Shown: in pieces, positions 1-11,356 of the stretch
Numbering within the stretch: position 1 is the first letter of the stretch
Layout of the letters: every line of letters starts with the position of its first letter
Assembly: GCF_040958095.1 (NCBI RefSeq)
Contig: NC_091195.1
Location: forward strand, 28,251,586 to 28,315,585
Direction: 5' to 3'
DNA length: 64,000 nucleotides
Origin: Procambarus clarkii
Lineage: Eukaryota; Arthropoda; Malacostraca; Decapoda; Cambaridae
Program-made: the position numbers and the translations under genes
The notes under the pieces: model-generated
Database searches by the model: none
What the model was told of the DNA's origin: nothing
The model's input: only the letters and a program-made list of their open reading frames with translations

Positions 1-453
1 CCCACATGAATGAGCACATCATCGAAGCCGTCGTCAAGGAGCTGTCTGACCAAAAGCACTGGGATATAAAAAATGCTAATTCATGTGACGTCCTGCCACT
101 TGTTCTTAACAAGATGACCCTTAAACCTAGGAGTCTTTCTATTGTCATCAACAGTAAACCAAAACTCGGCCAGATCAGTCCTCTTATGTCAGTGCTAGTT
201 AAAAGGAAGATCATTCTATCATTATTTCTCTTTTACCACCGCAATGAAAATGACGAATTCTCAGACGTATATTTGGAAACCCTGACAGCGCCGGGAAGCG
301 AATGTATCTTGAAGGGGTTTGCTGGCCACCTGTCTGAGAAAGCCATTCCCAGCTTGCCAGACAGCATAGTCAGTCTATACCTGCGTGTCACTCTACAGGA
401 GCTGCCCATCCTTCTAGATCACATGCCACATCTTCCAAACATCAAAAACATTT
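1..453 (+). CDS. LRR-like host gene, internal exon (open at left edge)
   Basis: The reading frame is open from the window edge through about 150 codons to a GTGAGT donor at 454. It ends in phase 1, and its last base plus the first two bases of the next exon (3671) make a sense codon, which supports the splice. The product is rich in Leu/Ile strands separated by 25-30 residues (SIVSLYLRV, NIKNI), which looks like a degenerate leucine-rich-repeat solenoid. No catalytic motif is visible. I do not recognise a named orthologue. It could be the C-terminal sensor part of an NLR-like protein, but that rests on strand periodicity and on the HEPN gene downstream. Confidence 0.65.
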
Positions 454-558
454 GTGAGTATTGTCATCATCATTTATTCTCTATACTTCTGTGCATGACT
501 TACTAGCAATAAGAACAGTATGTATTTCTTTAGTTAGGTTATATATATATATATATAC

Positions 559-1929
559 TGTGATGGTGTTCCTCCCCCTTATATTTCTCCCACGCCTGCT
601 GTAAGTCATGTCCACTTTACCCGAGCGTTCTCTACGTCGCAGGCATCAATTTGATATATGTGGGAGAGTGTAGTGTTCTCGAGGTGGCGAGAAATTTGTA
701 AAAGAAGAGTATTTTGGCCTGTGGTATAGGCCCTTTAGGGAGTCAATATGGCGCTGGCCCCTCCGTTTTGCCGCCAAAACTGTGTGACGTCAGTGGCGCC
801 AGATTGGTCACCGACAGCGACGTGGCACAGGAAGCCAATGAAATCCTCTCTTGGCAAGTATGACGTCACGAAGGAAGGGGGGCCCGGTCATCGCGCCGCG
901 GTGGCACCTCCAGTCAAAGACAGCACGTCAAGGAGGTCGGACGTGCGCTGGGGGGTCCTGTCAGTTGGACAGTTTACCCCGTCTCCGGAGGACTTACGCA
1001 TCACCAGCGGTCTGACAGCACCTGTGGGGTCTTCCTTCATTCATGTGTTGGAACAGAGAGGGAATTGACAGAATATTGAGCAACAAGTGCTCCTGGGACA
1101 GGTGTTGTGCAGGTGAAGTCTATAGGCAGCAACGTATGCGACGGCTGATAGCTTCACAGTGATGACGTAGTGGCTGGGCCAATCCTCCGTGAGGGAATCA
1201 GTCTAACACGACACTTCAAGGTGGACGGATGTGCGAAGGTTGATCCCGTCAATCTGATAGTAATACGCCACTCCCGTGGATCTTACTCATCACCCGTAGT
1301 CTGCAAGTACACCGAGAGGTCTTCATTCATTCCATGTGTGGACCGAAGAGGGAATTGACGGAATATTGAGCATCAAGTGCTCCAGGGTCAGGTGCTGTGC
1401 AGGTGAAGTCTAGGCAGTATCGTCTGGGATGTCTGATTGCTTCACAGTGACGACGTAGCGGCTGGGCCAATCCACTGGGAAGCAGTGAAAGAAGATACTA
1501 ATTGGAAATCCGTACGACTGCAGCCGAGACGTAGGTTGGCAGCCATAGTTGGGAGGAGAAGTTGACGGCCGGGAGACCGACTCTAACCCTACAAGACGTG
1601 GAGGAGGAGCACGGACCCGCGGAGGACAGAACACGGAGACGACGCGTTTATTTTGGGACGTTGATTGGGTTCCTGGAGGACACGACAGGGTGTGTGTGGG
1701 GGCGTTCCCTACTCGAGGCGGGAGCCTGGACCAGGAGCTACAACTCAACTCTCACTGGAGGATAGGTGAAAGTAGGTGATTCTAGTTTCCCTCCCAATTC
1801 CCCTTTAGTCAGCTATATTATTTAGCCAGAGTATTTTGTATGTCGTGAGCTGGACTTTTAGAAAGAGTCTTCTCAGTGGCTCTCCGACCTAACTCACCCA
1901 CACACAAGAAGAAAACAAAACCGTATCAC
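559..1929. mobile_element. Putative solo LTR in the intron
   Basis: This GC-rich block starts TGTGATGG and ends CCGTATCACA, with short inverted TGTGAT/ATCACA termini of the LTR type. It has two perfect TGACGTCA (CRE-type) octamers, near 786 and 861. It also has an internal duplication of roughly 290-bp spacing (around 1040-1180 and 1330-1470). No target-site duplication is evident, so the LTR reading is tentative. Open frames inside it are GC-driven and not supported as genes. Confidence 0.35.
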
Positions 1930-1979
1930 AGGAGATAGGTCATGACAAGAAACCATTGGATTGCCTAGGAACAAGCACT

Positions 1980-2250
1980 AGGCACCGAGCAACGTGTCTG
2001 GTGCAACGAGTTCAAGCTCAACAAACCACAATGTTGGACAGAAAACAGTAGATGCTTTTTCACCCATAGTGTTGTAAACCCGTGGAACCACCTACCCACC
2101 GAAGCCATAAATGCCAAAACCTTGCTGGGTTTTAAAATACACCTGCAAAAGATCATCAGGGCAAATGGGGGGACCTTTGACAAACCCCCGGCTTCCTGTC
2201 CTCATCGAGGCCACTAGTATTAGTGGCCCTCAGGTAAATTCAGGATCTGG
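1980..2250 (+). mobile_element. LINE-E C-terminal remnant
   Basis: A + strand translation gives the usual C-terminal signature of non-LTR retrotransposon ORF2 (VVNPWNHLPTEAINAKTL followed by GFKIHLQK). It then runs into a 3' tail that includes CACTAGTATTAGTGG. The same tail is present inverted at about 61287-61365. The fragment is too short to classify. Confidence 0.5.
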
Positions 2251-2565
2251 GAAAACCCCCAAAGCAAACAAAAATGGTCCGTGACAGCCTCAAAATGCCC
2301 CACGCACCCACGGAGTGATGGAAGGGCTGGGAGAAACACAGGAAAAGATGAGGAAGGAGGCCCATGGTGAATAAGGTACAGAGCACCCAAACGCCCCGCT
2401 GCCAAGACGTTTAGTTCACCCAGATCAACAGCTGTGGAGTGCTCGATCCCAAGGAGGGCTACCAACACACAAGCACAGGCAAACCCAACAAAATATTGTT
2501 ACTATATGGCACAGACTATATGGTTATTAAATGTTGTGTAAGCGGGAGGATGGACTGTCTTATTG

Positions 2566-3235
2566 TGCCTTCATTGTTTATTTTATTTATTTATTTATTT
2601 ATATATATACAAGAAGGTACATTGGGTTTGTGAGAATACATTGGATAGTACAGTATTTACATTCTTGTAAAGCCACTAGTACGCGCAGCGTTTCGGGCAG
2701 GTCCTTAATCTAGCAGATAATTTTAAGTAGGTAATTTCAATCAGAATTGATAAATGATAAAGATACATTACAAGAGAAAAATGAGATGAGAGAGATAAGT
2801 AAGTATATTAAAGCACATTGTTATATTAAAGCTCTGATTAATTACATTGACAGCTTGATTAGTAATTTAAACAAGGTTAATAGACACCAAACAGCAGATT
2901 GACAGCACATATAAGACAGCAATGATCACAATGGTAAAGATGTTCAGATTGGGTACATAAAGATTGGGAGACTGGGTAGCAAAAGATACAGATAAACAAG
3001 ATTTATAAACACTATACAACAGATTGGCAGCACATATAAGAAAACAGCAATGATCACAATGGTAAAGATGTTCAAATTGGGAACAAAAAGGTTGAGAGAT
3101 TGGGTAGCAATAGATACAGTGCAATTTTAAGGCAAAAAGTGAAAAACTATGAAGATGAAATTAGGTACTTTTTAGTATTGATTTTGAATGATGTAAAAGT
3201 TGGACAGCTTTTCAATTCAGTAGGGTTGTTTACTC
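2566..3235 (-). mobile_element. LINE-C 3' end
   Basis: Reverse-complemented, this matches the 3' UTR after the LINE-C RT at 28985-30075 (ACAATGGTAAAGATGTTC and flanks). It ends in a tail with GCCCGAAACGCTGCGCGTAC, close to the SINE-1 tail. A piece of about 125 bp is duplicated in tandem (about 2870-2995 and 3000-3120). Other copies lie at 22047-22500, 23150-23345, 24621-25010 and 38132-38520. Confidence 0.65.
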
Positions 3236-3240
3236 TCTCC

Positions 3241-3606
3241 CACCAATGAGAGCAGGAGATACATCCCAGTGTTTATTATGTCCACCAATGAGAGCAGGAG
3301 ATACATCCCAGTGTTTATCATGTCCACCAATGAGAGCAGGAGATACATCCCAGTGTTTATCATGTCCACCAATGAGAGCAGGAGATACATCCCAGTGTTT
3401 ATCATGTCCACCAATGAGAGCAGGAGATACATCCCAGTGTTTATCATGTCCACCAATGAGAGCAGGAGATACATCCCAGTGTTTATCATGTCCACCAATG
3501 AGAGCAGGAGATACATCCCCTTGTTTATCATGGCTACCAATCAGAGTAGGAGATACATCCCAGTGTTTATCATGTCCACCAGTGAGAACAGGAGATACAT
3601 CTTAAG
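3241..3606. repeat. 42-bp minisatellite, about 8.5 copies
   Basis: Tandem copies of a 42-bp unit contain CCAATGAGAGCAGGAGATAC and CAGTGTTTATCATG. The period is a multiple of three, so three long repetitive frames are open; these are not evidence for protein. It lies in the intron just upstream of the exon at 3671 and directly after a LINE-C tail. Confidence 0.9.
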
Positions 3607-3670
3607 TGTGTTTGAAGGTTTTGTTTTGATTTTGAATTGAGCACTATAACATACAAATGTGCACCTACAG

Positions 3671-3883
3671 ATATTATACTGGATGCCACGGGCGACATCA
3701 TGGACCCAGCCACCCTGACCAGACTGCCATATCCACTCTTCTATCTACGTCTGTCAGTAATTCGCTGCCTCACAGATGACAGCCCTGACATCGACTGGTG
3801 CTGCGACTTGGCTCGTCAACTGTGTCCCGAATCCAGTAAAGGGTTCTATTTTGAAATTGATTTCGTTGATACTCACCTCACTA
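3671..3883 (+). CDS. LRR-like host gene, penultimate exon
   Basis: The acceptor is CACCTACAG just before 3671 and the donor is GTAAGT at 3884. The exon starts with two bases that complete a codon and ends in phase 1, matching both neighbouring exons. It codes about 71 residues with strand-like blocks (FYLRLSVI, FYFEIDFVD) and several cysteines, continuing the LRR-like pattern. A 42-bp minisatellite ends only about 65 bp upstream of the acceptor, so the intron side is repeat-loaded up to the splice site. Confidence 0.65.
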
Positions 3884-4106
3884 GTAAGTATATTCTTAAT
3901 AACTATGATATCTTGAGTGTGTGGAAGACTAGAATCCCTCAGAGTTGACGCTAAAACCTTAAGTGTCTTTATATTGCATTATATTGCTTCAAGAATAGCC
4001 TAGGGGCTGTTTAGCCTCACATGATAGTAGAGCAAATTATATTTCACTGATTTTAGCGTTTGGTGTGTGCGTTAGTCAGGTCTAACCAGTTAGTCAGATC
4101 TACCAG
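3884..4106. other. Intron sequence, nothing recognised
   Basis: AT-rich intron sequence between the donor at 3884 and the LTR-like insertion. Nothing recognisable. Confidence 0.5.
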
Positions 4107-5130
4107 TGTTACGGCCCTATTGGGTCGCAACCGGGTTCTTCTCTGATGTTATTAGAGTTTGGGTATCCGGCCCCAAGTTAGTAGTGGCTTTCAAGGGGTG
4201 TGTTCCGTAACGCAAGTTAAAAATAAAGGGGAAGGGATTCAAACGCACTGCTTTATATATATATATTTCTGCCACCACCATAAATAAATATAACACAGTC
4301 ACACGGGGTTGCTATAACTACACTTATTATATACAGATATGTCTTCCTCTGAAGACACAGGATGCTCCACGGTGCTCAAGATGAGTAGCCCTGGTTCTCT
4401 TCTTCGTGGCCCACGATGAATCCTCTGATTCTCTCGGCGAATCTACCTCGGCCACAGGCCAGCCAAATCACAGTCCCACTGGGTGCACCGTCGTGGAGGC
4501 CTTCAACCACAAATCCAGCCTGTAGCTGGCAGGTTCCGATCAGCTCCGCTGTGTAGGCCACTCCACGATCGATACTAGGGTTGCGAGCCCTAGGCAGGAG
4601 CCTCGTGTGATCCCGCTGATCACCCTCCTCTCTATAGCACCACAGTGGCTAGTCTCCTCCACCAGCCAGCCCTGGATGCGACGATTCCTCGACTCTGCCA
4701 CGTCACAGGCAGGCTAACACTCTCAACAGTGTCCGTCCGGGGGTGACTCACAGCTTCCTCAGAGCAAACTCGTGGAGAGACTATGGCTGCCTTGGGTAGA
4801 CTGATCCATCGTCCAATATAGTAGTCCCAGGTCGACTCTGTAATCAGACACGTCATTAGTACTAGGGACACTCTAGGGCATCTCACAGGCTTAGACACAA
4901 ACGTCCACCTATCCACTCCATAAATGGCGTTGTTGTCTAAGCACCACCTCACCAGAGGTCAGCAGCGGCTATGTCACGAGCTGATTAAGACGGGAAACTA
5001 GCCCCTGTAGCCGGTATATCCCATCCTCGCTAGATGGCAGCGTCCATTTGGAGGGGGTTTCGGGAGCTGACTGACAGATGACGTTGTCGTCACTGCTCCG
5101 TGCAACGACGCTGGACTCGGCTCCGTAACA
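4107..5130. mobile_element. Probable solo LTR (TGTTACGG...CCGTAACA)
   Basis: A 1024-bp block has perfect 8-bp inverted ends, TGTTACGG and CCGTAACA, with TG/CA termini as in LTRs. It is flanked by ACCAG on the left and ACCAA on the right, consistent with a 4-5 bp target-site duplication. There is an AATAAA-containing stretch near 4222. No internal retroelement coding region is present, so a solo LTR fits best. SINE-1 starts within 6 bp of its right end. Confidence 0.55.
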
Positions 5131-5135
5131 ACCAA

Positions 5136-5262
5136 TCTCCGTGGTGTAGTGGTAAACACTCGCCTGGCGTTCCGCGAGCACTTTGTCATGGGTTCGTATC
5201 CTGGCCGGGGAGGTTTTACTGGGCGCAAATCCTTAACTGTAGCCTCTGTTTAACTCAACAAT
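5136..5262 (+). mobile_element. SINE-1 head, 3' truncated
   Basis: tRNA-like head with A box (TGGTGTAGTGG) and B box (GGTTCGTATCC), followed by the SINE-1 body up to CTCTGTTTAACTCAACA. The 3' tail is replaced by a LINE-A 3' end in the opposite orientation. Confidence 0.75.
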
Positions 5263-6267
5263 ACAATACAACAATACAATTTTATTTAGGTAAGGTACAT
5301 ACATACAATAAATATTTACAAGGATTGTTTGACTTATAGGTAGAGCTAGTACATACAATGCCTAAAGCCACTATTACGCAAAGCGTTTCGGGCATGATAA
5401 ACTTAAATGACAAGCTTAATACTAATTGAGCATAATGAGTAGAATGAAAACAAGATATGAAAACATAGATGAAAAAGCAGCACAAATACAATTATGTCGA
5501 CAAACAGCGCTCTTTAAAGAAAAAAACAGACATTGGTTGACAATAGAAGGGTAAGGTAGGTTACAGGGAATTTATTAGGTATAGCTTCGCTTTTAACTTA
5601 AACTGGTTGAGAGAGGTACAGTCTTTAACATGGTTGGGAAGGTCATTCCACATTCTGGGCCCCTTGATTTGTAGAGCATTTCTAGTTTGATTAAGTCGTA
5701 CTCTAGGAATATCAAAACTGTATTTATTTCTGGTGTGATGCTCATGGGTTCTGATACAACCTTCTATGAAGCTTTTGAGATCAGGATTGGCATTATAGTT
5801 TAGCGTTTTATATATGTATAATACACATGAGAGAATGTGCAGTGACTTAATGTCTAACATATTCAGAGATTTAAGTAGGGGTACCGAGTGATGTCTGGGG
5901 CCAGAATTGGATATTGTCCTAATAGCAGCTTTGTGTTGAGTAATTAGAGGACGTAAGTGATTTTGGGTAGTAGAGCCCCAAGCACAAATACCATAGTTGA
6001 GATATGGATAGATAAGGGAGTAATAGAGAGTCACCAGGGCAGGGCGTGGTACATAATATCTGATCTTAGAAAGAATGCCCACAGTTTTTGAAACTTTTTT
6101 TGATATGTTTAGAATGTGTCCCTGGAAATTAAGCTTGTGGTCAATGAGAATGCCAAGGAATTTGCCATCTAATTTGTTACAAATTTGGGTATTGTTTATT
6201 TTGAGATTTATTTGATTAGAGGATTTATTGCCAAACAGAATATAGAAGGTTTTGTCAATGTTAAGGG
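5263..6267 (-). mobile_element. LINE-A 3' half (ORF2 C-terminus and 3' UTR)
   Basis: On the minus strand, 6082-5561 codes the RT thumb and C-terminal region (GILSKIRYYVP, PYLNYGICAWGS, RNALQIKGPRMWNDLP), ending at a natural stop. A 3' UTR follows with CGAAACGCTTTGCGTAATAG. The frame joins the RT half at 7269-8172 once the 6268-7268 insertion is removed (NKLTL followed by a DKTFYILFG-type motif). This is an ordinary decayed non-LTR element inside the host intron. Confidence 0.8.
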
Positions 6268-7268
6268 TGTGGGAACCGACCTGTGAGATTTATATTTATT
6301 TAATTTATATGAATTTATATTTACGTTAATTTGTATACTTCGATAGCAATTTGTATAATGATAAGTGGACTGTATTTCTGCAATAATCTCATAATCTCAC
6401 AAATCGATCCTCTACACATTAGGGGGGTTTATTAAATTAATATATATGCAGCCAATCAAACTACAGTAATAGCTACATACATTGATGAGGTTCCTTATCT
6501 TATAGTACAGCAGGTTAGTCCACCAGGTATAACTAGGGTGTAGACACCAAATTATCCTCTTTGAGGTAGCTTCTATCACCCAGTAACTGGTGCACATAAT
6601 CTTGCATCCTCGTCTTGACCTGTCAAAAGTGCGCTAGCTGTGAAGCCAGATACCTATATATGACAAGTATATCAGAGAAAACAGTACATGGAACATTAAA
6701 GACCTGGCTTAATTACCTTTAGTATGAGGCGATTTCGCGTTCTAACCGGCTAACCCTATATCCTGACATTAATGGCCATAAATGAATGATAAACGGGTTT
6801 CGGATAGACACTTAACTTGTATTTGTAGACAGCGTGTTGACAATGGTACACCTTTGGGTTCCATAACACTACGTCCAAGTAAATTTAACAGGAGCCGAAT
6901 TTGCTCCCGTGTGAGCCTCTGGTCTCAATAAACAACAATGGCTGCCCTCCTCCTCACTCTGACGCCTGGCTTACATTGTCCACATTTCAGAAAGTGATAG
7001 AAGGGTCACATTTACTCTACTTTAATATTGATAATTAAGTTAATTTATATAAGATGGTTTTATGATGGTAAAGTCCAAAGACTAATGTATTTAAGAATAA
7101 TTCCCAGCAGAATAGCTGGTGAATTATAATAGTATGTGGTGATGATATCCCGTTTTCTTTAGACGGAAATTCCACTACAAGTTACGTTTTCTATGGGTAA
7201 CTTGTTGGTAATACAGCAGCACTTATTATCTGTCTGTATATTATTAAATGGTGTCGGATTTTCCGACA
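6268..7268 (+). mobile_element. Probable solo LTR inserted in LINE-A
   Basis: A block of about 1001 bp starts TGTGGGAACC and ends TTTTCCGACA. AAGGG stands on both sides (6263-6267 and 7269-7273), and removing the block restores the LINE-A reading frame. TG...CA ends, a 5-bp target-site duplication and an AATAAA at about 6927 fit a solo LTR. A DNA transposon with weak inverted ends is a less likely alternative. Confidence 0.6.
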
Positions 7269-8172
7269 AAGGGTGAGTTTGTTGGCAGTTAGCCACAGAT
7301 GGACTTTATTTAGCTCAGTATTTACTGTGGCATTTAGAGCAAGGGGATCAGGACTGGAGTAAATGAAGGTTGTGTCGTCAGCAAATAGAATTGGTTTGAG
7401 GTGTTGGGAGGCATTTGGAAGGTCATTAATGTAGATGAGAAAGAGGAGAGGGCCAAGTATGCTGCCCTGGGGAACACCAATGTTGATGGGTAGGGTGGGA
7501 GAAATTGTATTATTCACAGAAACATATTGGAGCCTGTCAGTAAGGTAGGATTTGAGGTATTGTAGGGAGTGTCCTCTGACTCCATAATGATGTAATTTAA
7601 GAAGAAGGTTTTGGTGGTTGACAGTGTCAAAAGCTTTACGCAGGTCCACAAACAACCCAACAGGGAACTCATTTTTATCAAGAGCTGTATGAATCGAGTT
7701 AAGCATACTAATAAGTGCATCGTTAGTGCTTTTTTTGGGTCTGAAGCCATATTGGCAAGGGCTAAGTATATTGAGTTTGGCTAGATATGAGTAAAGCTGC
7801 TTATAGATTAGTTTTTCAAAATTTTTTAACAAGTTTGGCAGGATAGATATAGGTCTGTAGTTGTTAACATCTGTGAGATTACCACATTTGTGGACAGGCG
7901 TTACTCTCGCTTTTTTTAGAATATCTGGGAAGGTTTGGAGTTCAAGTGACTTGTTGAAGAGCAAAGCAATAGCAGGGGCTAAAGATCTGGAGGCTTTTTT
8001 GTAAATTAAAGTTGGTATCTCCTCAAGGGCACCAGACTTGGTTTTAAGGGAAAGGATTATCTCATTGACGTCAGTGGAATTAATAGGCTTTAGGTACAGA
8101 GACTGTGGATAGTTACCTGAAAGATAGTCATTAATGTCTGTACCGGAAGATGGAATATCATTTGCAAGGGAT
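7269..8172 (-). pseudogene. LINE-A reverse transcriptase, 5' truncated and interrupted
   Basis: The minus-strand frame 7964-7260 (extending 5' in the same style to about 8172) codes RT fingers and palm: NYRPISILPNL, VGLFVDLRKAFDTVNHQ, GVPQGSILGPLLFLIYINDL and the catalytic FADDT. This is an endonuclease-type LINE RT. It is cut after NKLTL by the LTR-like insertion. The 5' end, with the endonuclease, is missing and abuts a SINE-1 tail. Confidence 0.8.
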
Positions 8173-8173
8173 G

Positions 8174-8306
8174 AACCTCAACAGTAAAATGTGTACTTGG
8201 TTGTAACAACGATTCTTCACGGTGGGGATCGTATTCCAGGGACCTGCCCGAAACGCTACGCGTACTAGTGGCTCTACAAGAATGTAACAACTCTTGTATA
8301 TCTCAG
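8174..8306 (+). mobile_element. SINE-1 tail fragment next to exon
   Basis: The SINE-1 body and tail from CAACAGTAAAATGTG to CTCTTGTATATCTC are present; the tRNA-like head is absent. It ends about 33 bp before the last exon of the LRR-like gene. Confidence 0.75.
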
Positions 8307-8338
8307 GTGTGTGCCTCATTATGCTCTCCCGTCTGCAG

Positions 8339-8505
8339 GTGTTGGTGTGGAGAGCCTAGCACGAAGCCTCCACCAGAAGGGCATCACCACTGATGGCCTT
8401 TCTGTCTATACCAAGGACTCGCTTCCCCAGGAGGATGAAGATCGCCTCAAGGAGCTTGTTAACTCACTTGGCCTCGGATTTCCTTTGTGTCTAGAAGCGA
8501 GTTGA
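8339..8505 (+). CDS. LRR-like host gene, last exon with stop codon
   Basis: The acceptor is CCCGTCTGCAG ending at 8338. Phase 1 from the previous exon plus GT makes a Ser codon, and the frame runs to TGA at 8503-8505. The product (GVESLARSLHQKG, then RLKELVNSLG) looks like a terminal LRR-type helix and cap, ending in a short Leu/Glu tail. A 5'-truncated SINE-1 ends about 33 bp upstream of the exon, so the branch point and pyrimidine tract lie in or beside SINE sequence. No clear AATAAA was seen in the next 300 bases. Confidence 0.65.
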
Positions 8506-8805
8506 GAGCCAAAAAGTATTCACAATATGCATGTGTGATGACACATCTATGAGGTAGGTTTGGTGTGCATGTATCATGGTGACTATACATGTGTAATATT
8601 GTTGCACGGGGTGAACACAAATTACAATTTCACAGAGGGTAGGAGGCACTGTGTCCCTCCAGCCTGGATCCTCTTGTTTATTATGGACTGCAAGATAGTT
8701 AACTACCTTCAGCTTGCTCCACACCAGTTTTAAAGTACCCACATCAGTACCCACAATGAAGACCAGTCATGGGAGTCAACTTCGTAGTGTTACTAAGATT
8801 TTGAT
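8506..8805. other. Downstream flank of the LRR-like gene
   Basis: Probably the 3' UTR and flank of the LRR-like gene. I see no repeat family and no convincing polyadenylation signal. Confidence 0.4.
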
Positions 8806-9289
8806 TGTTGCCGCCGGAGACGGCTAGTTTATTGTGCACCCCATACCCATCCTGTGAGCGGTAGTGCAAAAAGCATTACAGAGGGCACAAAAGGTCTTTA
8901 TCAGACCTCATCTTAGATTATTACATAAACAATTTCATCTATCCTTCACACCTTATAGTTACAATGTTAGCTAGTTACAGAGAAAATGTTATTTCAAGAG
9001 CTATACATTTACAGTAAGTCATTATACATTAATGGAGGTCTTACCGCTCATACATAATAGTTTGACCAATGACGATAGTCATAGGGTAGCTTCTGTTTAT
9101 TATTAGTCTTCACAATACACTACTTGTTTCTTCATCTCATATGTCGTTTATCTACTGGAAGCGAAATGTGGATACAGTGCAAGGATTTCAGGTAATTTAT
9201 CCATGGTAATAAGATAGGTTGCCATATCATATAGAGTGAGCTTAGATTTATCTCTAAATGACTCAATTTTACTACAATCCAAGATATTA
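8806..9289 (-). mobile_element. LINE-F 3' end
   Basis: The minus-strand frame down to about 9148 codes a C-terminal peptide (SKLTLYDMATYLITMDKLP) with a stop, then a 3' UTR with TAAACTAGCCGTCTCCGG. It continues the LINE-F coding region at 9551-10448 and is split from it by SINE-1. Confidence 0.6.
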
Positions 9290-9550
9290 GTCTCCGTGGT
9301 GTAGTGGTAAGACACTCGCCTGGCGTTCCACGAGCGCTTTGTCATGGGTTCGTATCCTGGCCGGGGAGGATTTATTGGGCGCAAATCCTTAACTGTAGCC
9401 TCTGTTTAACTCAACAGTAAAATGTGTACATGGTTGTAAAAACGATTCTTCGCGGCGGGGATCGTATTCCAGGGACCTGCCCGAAACGCTACGAGTACTA
9501 GTGGCTGTACAAGAATGTAACAACTCTTGTATATATCTAAAAAAAAAAAG
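9290..9550 (+). mobile_element. SINE-1, full length, in LINE-F
   Basis: Complete tRNA-like head, body and tail (CCCGAAACGCTACGAGTACT) ending in an A-rich run. Inserted in the opposite orientation into the C-terminal coding region of LINE-F. Confidence 0.85.
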
Positions 9551-10448
9551 TGTTCGAGTGTATGTCCCTGTCTTTGTTCACACACTTTACACTTTACTTC
9601 ATCTAGATCCCTATACAAGCCGAACTGCCAGAGATACTTGTAGCCAAGTCTTATACGAGCTGTGACAACATCTGTTAGTCTACTGACTTTGTTACTTGCT
9701 CCATACACATGTTTTACTTCACACATTTCATTGTGATGAAATTACTAGTTCCAGTTTGTACAGTTCTACTTTCTTCAAATCCATCCAGTAGTTCTTGTCT
9801 AATGACACTTTTAAGGGACCTATTTGATAACTTAAGATTCCGTTCAATGCTGTCTTTATTTACTGCAGCCTTAGCAAGGGCGTCAACTTTGTCATATTCC
9901 TGCAGGCCAATGTGAGAAGGAATCCAAAACATTTTTATATATACCCTCTTGCTCAGTATTCTTATATATCTACGTCTAGCTTCCAAGACAAGCATGTTAT
10001 TACTTGATTGCAAACTGTTTATTGCTCGTAGTGAGGAAAGGGAATCGGAAATAATTAAACTGTCTACTTCAGTATTGTCAATAATTTCGAGTGCTACCAG
10101 TATTGCTACCAACTCGGCTTGCATTGTGGATGTCCAGTTACAAATTCGTATATTCCTTTGAATTGTGCTGCCATCGGGCTGATGAGCAATAACAGCACTT
10201 CCTGCCCTCCCTGTAGCTGTATTGAGTGATCCGTCAGTGTATATGGTCTGTGCAATGTTGTTTTCAGCTTGTATACTGTGAATGTGTTCTATGGTGTTTA
10301 ATTTAGCAGCAAGCTGAGCATGAGGGTTGTTTGTGATTAGTTTTTTGGTGGTGTATGCATGGGTCAGGATGTCAAAAGGTACTATCTGCCAGGGTGGAAG
10401 GAAGTGCTGTACACTTTCATCTGTATATACATCGTGCAGTCCCATCAT
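9551..10448 (-). pseudogene. LINE-F RNase H domain and C-terminal zinc motif
   Basis: The minus-strand frame 10448-9714 codes an RNase H domain: TIYTDGSLN (first Asp), MQAELVAIL (Glu), LIISDSLSSLRAI (second Asp) and DKVDALAKAAV (last Asp). All four catalytic acids appear present. Downstream, in another frame at 9726-9570, is a knuckle-like CKVCEQRQGHTLEH. An RNase H after the RT is typical of the I and Jockey-related LINE groups. The RT itself is missing, so the copy is 5' truncated, and it is frameshifted near 9720. Confidence 0.8.
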
Positions 10449-11307
10449 TTTAAGAAATAACCATCATCATGGCGTGCCATTTCACCAACCTCTAGAGTAG
10501 TCACGTGGATCTCTCTGCAGGTTCAACAGACCTTGACGTCACGTGTGTGCACTCCTGGTCGACGTTGGCTTACTACTCCTGGTCGACGTTGGCTTGCTAC
10601 TCCTGTGTGGTTGGAAAACTTATTAATGCTCTCATGATCATTACATCAAATAGGACATCAATCAGAGAATAATATCCTTACTATTTGATTCCAGGGAACT
10701 CAAAAGGAGAGACTTCCGGCGAGCGACTGCCACAGTACACAATCCAAGACCTTTTCAGAGTGCTGTTTAAGACCGAGACGTATCAACCATGTTGAGCTAA
10801 TTCCCGATACACAAATGGCACCTTTATAGCTGCCTAGGAAAAGTAATTATTTTATTCGTCCTTAGACCTATTACTTTTGGATATAGGGAATTGTGAACTC
10901 ACCGATATGTAAACTGAAAATTGTCCTTTTCGCCGTGCCAGCATCCAAGGTTTGTATGAGAAGGAGACCCGCGCTGTGTGTTCTGCATATATCCTGTTGA
11001 TCCATTCTCATGGGATGTTTAGTTCCCTTCGTATCGGCCCTGCCGAAGTGGGTGCGTACAATGTTGGTATTATCACTCTATCATGTTGTTACATTTGTTA
11101 TTTGTATGAATTACTGATTGTCATTCTGTTAATGCCAGTTTCCTTTCTGCATTCCTGAGAATCCTGTCCGGATATCTTCGCTTAGAAAAGAAACTCGAGA
11201 GATCATTTACACCTTCTCACGTCTGTTACCCTCACTCGCTGTTCTTTTTAACCTTATTGCCAGTGAGTACAGTAAGGAGTGTGTGAATGATGGTGAGTGG
11301 CATAAAT
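10449..11307. other. No gene recognised
   Basis: AT-rich sequence with no recognised gene. Two tandem copies of a 28-bp unit (TCCTGGTCGACGTTGGCTT) lie at about 10551-10606. Short frames here have no domain signal. Confidence 0.4.
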
Positions 11308-11356
11308 GTACCTTACCTTGAGGTTACCTTGAGGTGCTTCCGGGGCTTAGCGTCGC
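11308..11356 (-). mobile_element. LINE-B/SINE-2 type tail scrap
   Basis: A short match (TTACCTTGAGGTGCTTCCGG) to the 3' terminus of LINE-B at 34050 and 57420. It is too short to say whether it came from the LINE or from SINE-2. Confidence 0.5.

Noticed and set aside
3246..3640. Three overlapping repeat frames (MRAGDTSQCL, STNESRRYIP and the antisense)
   Set aside because: 42-bp minisatellite; all three frames are open equally, which coding selection would not give.
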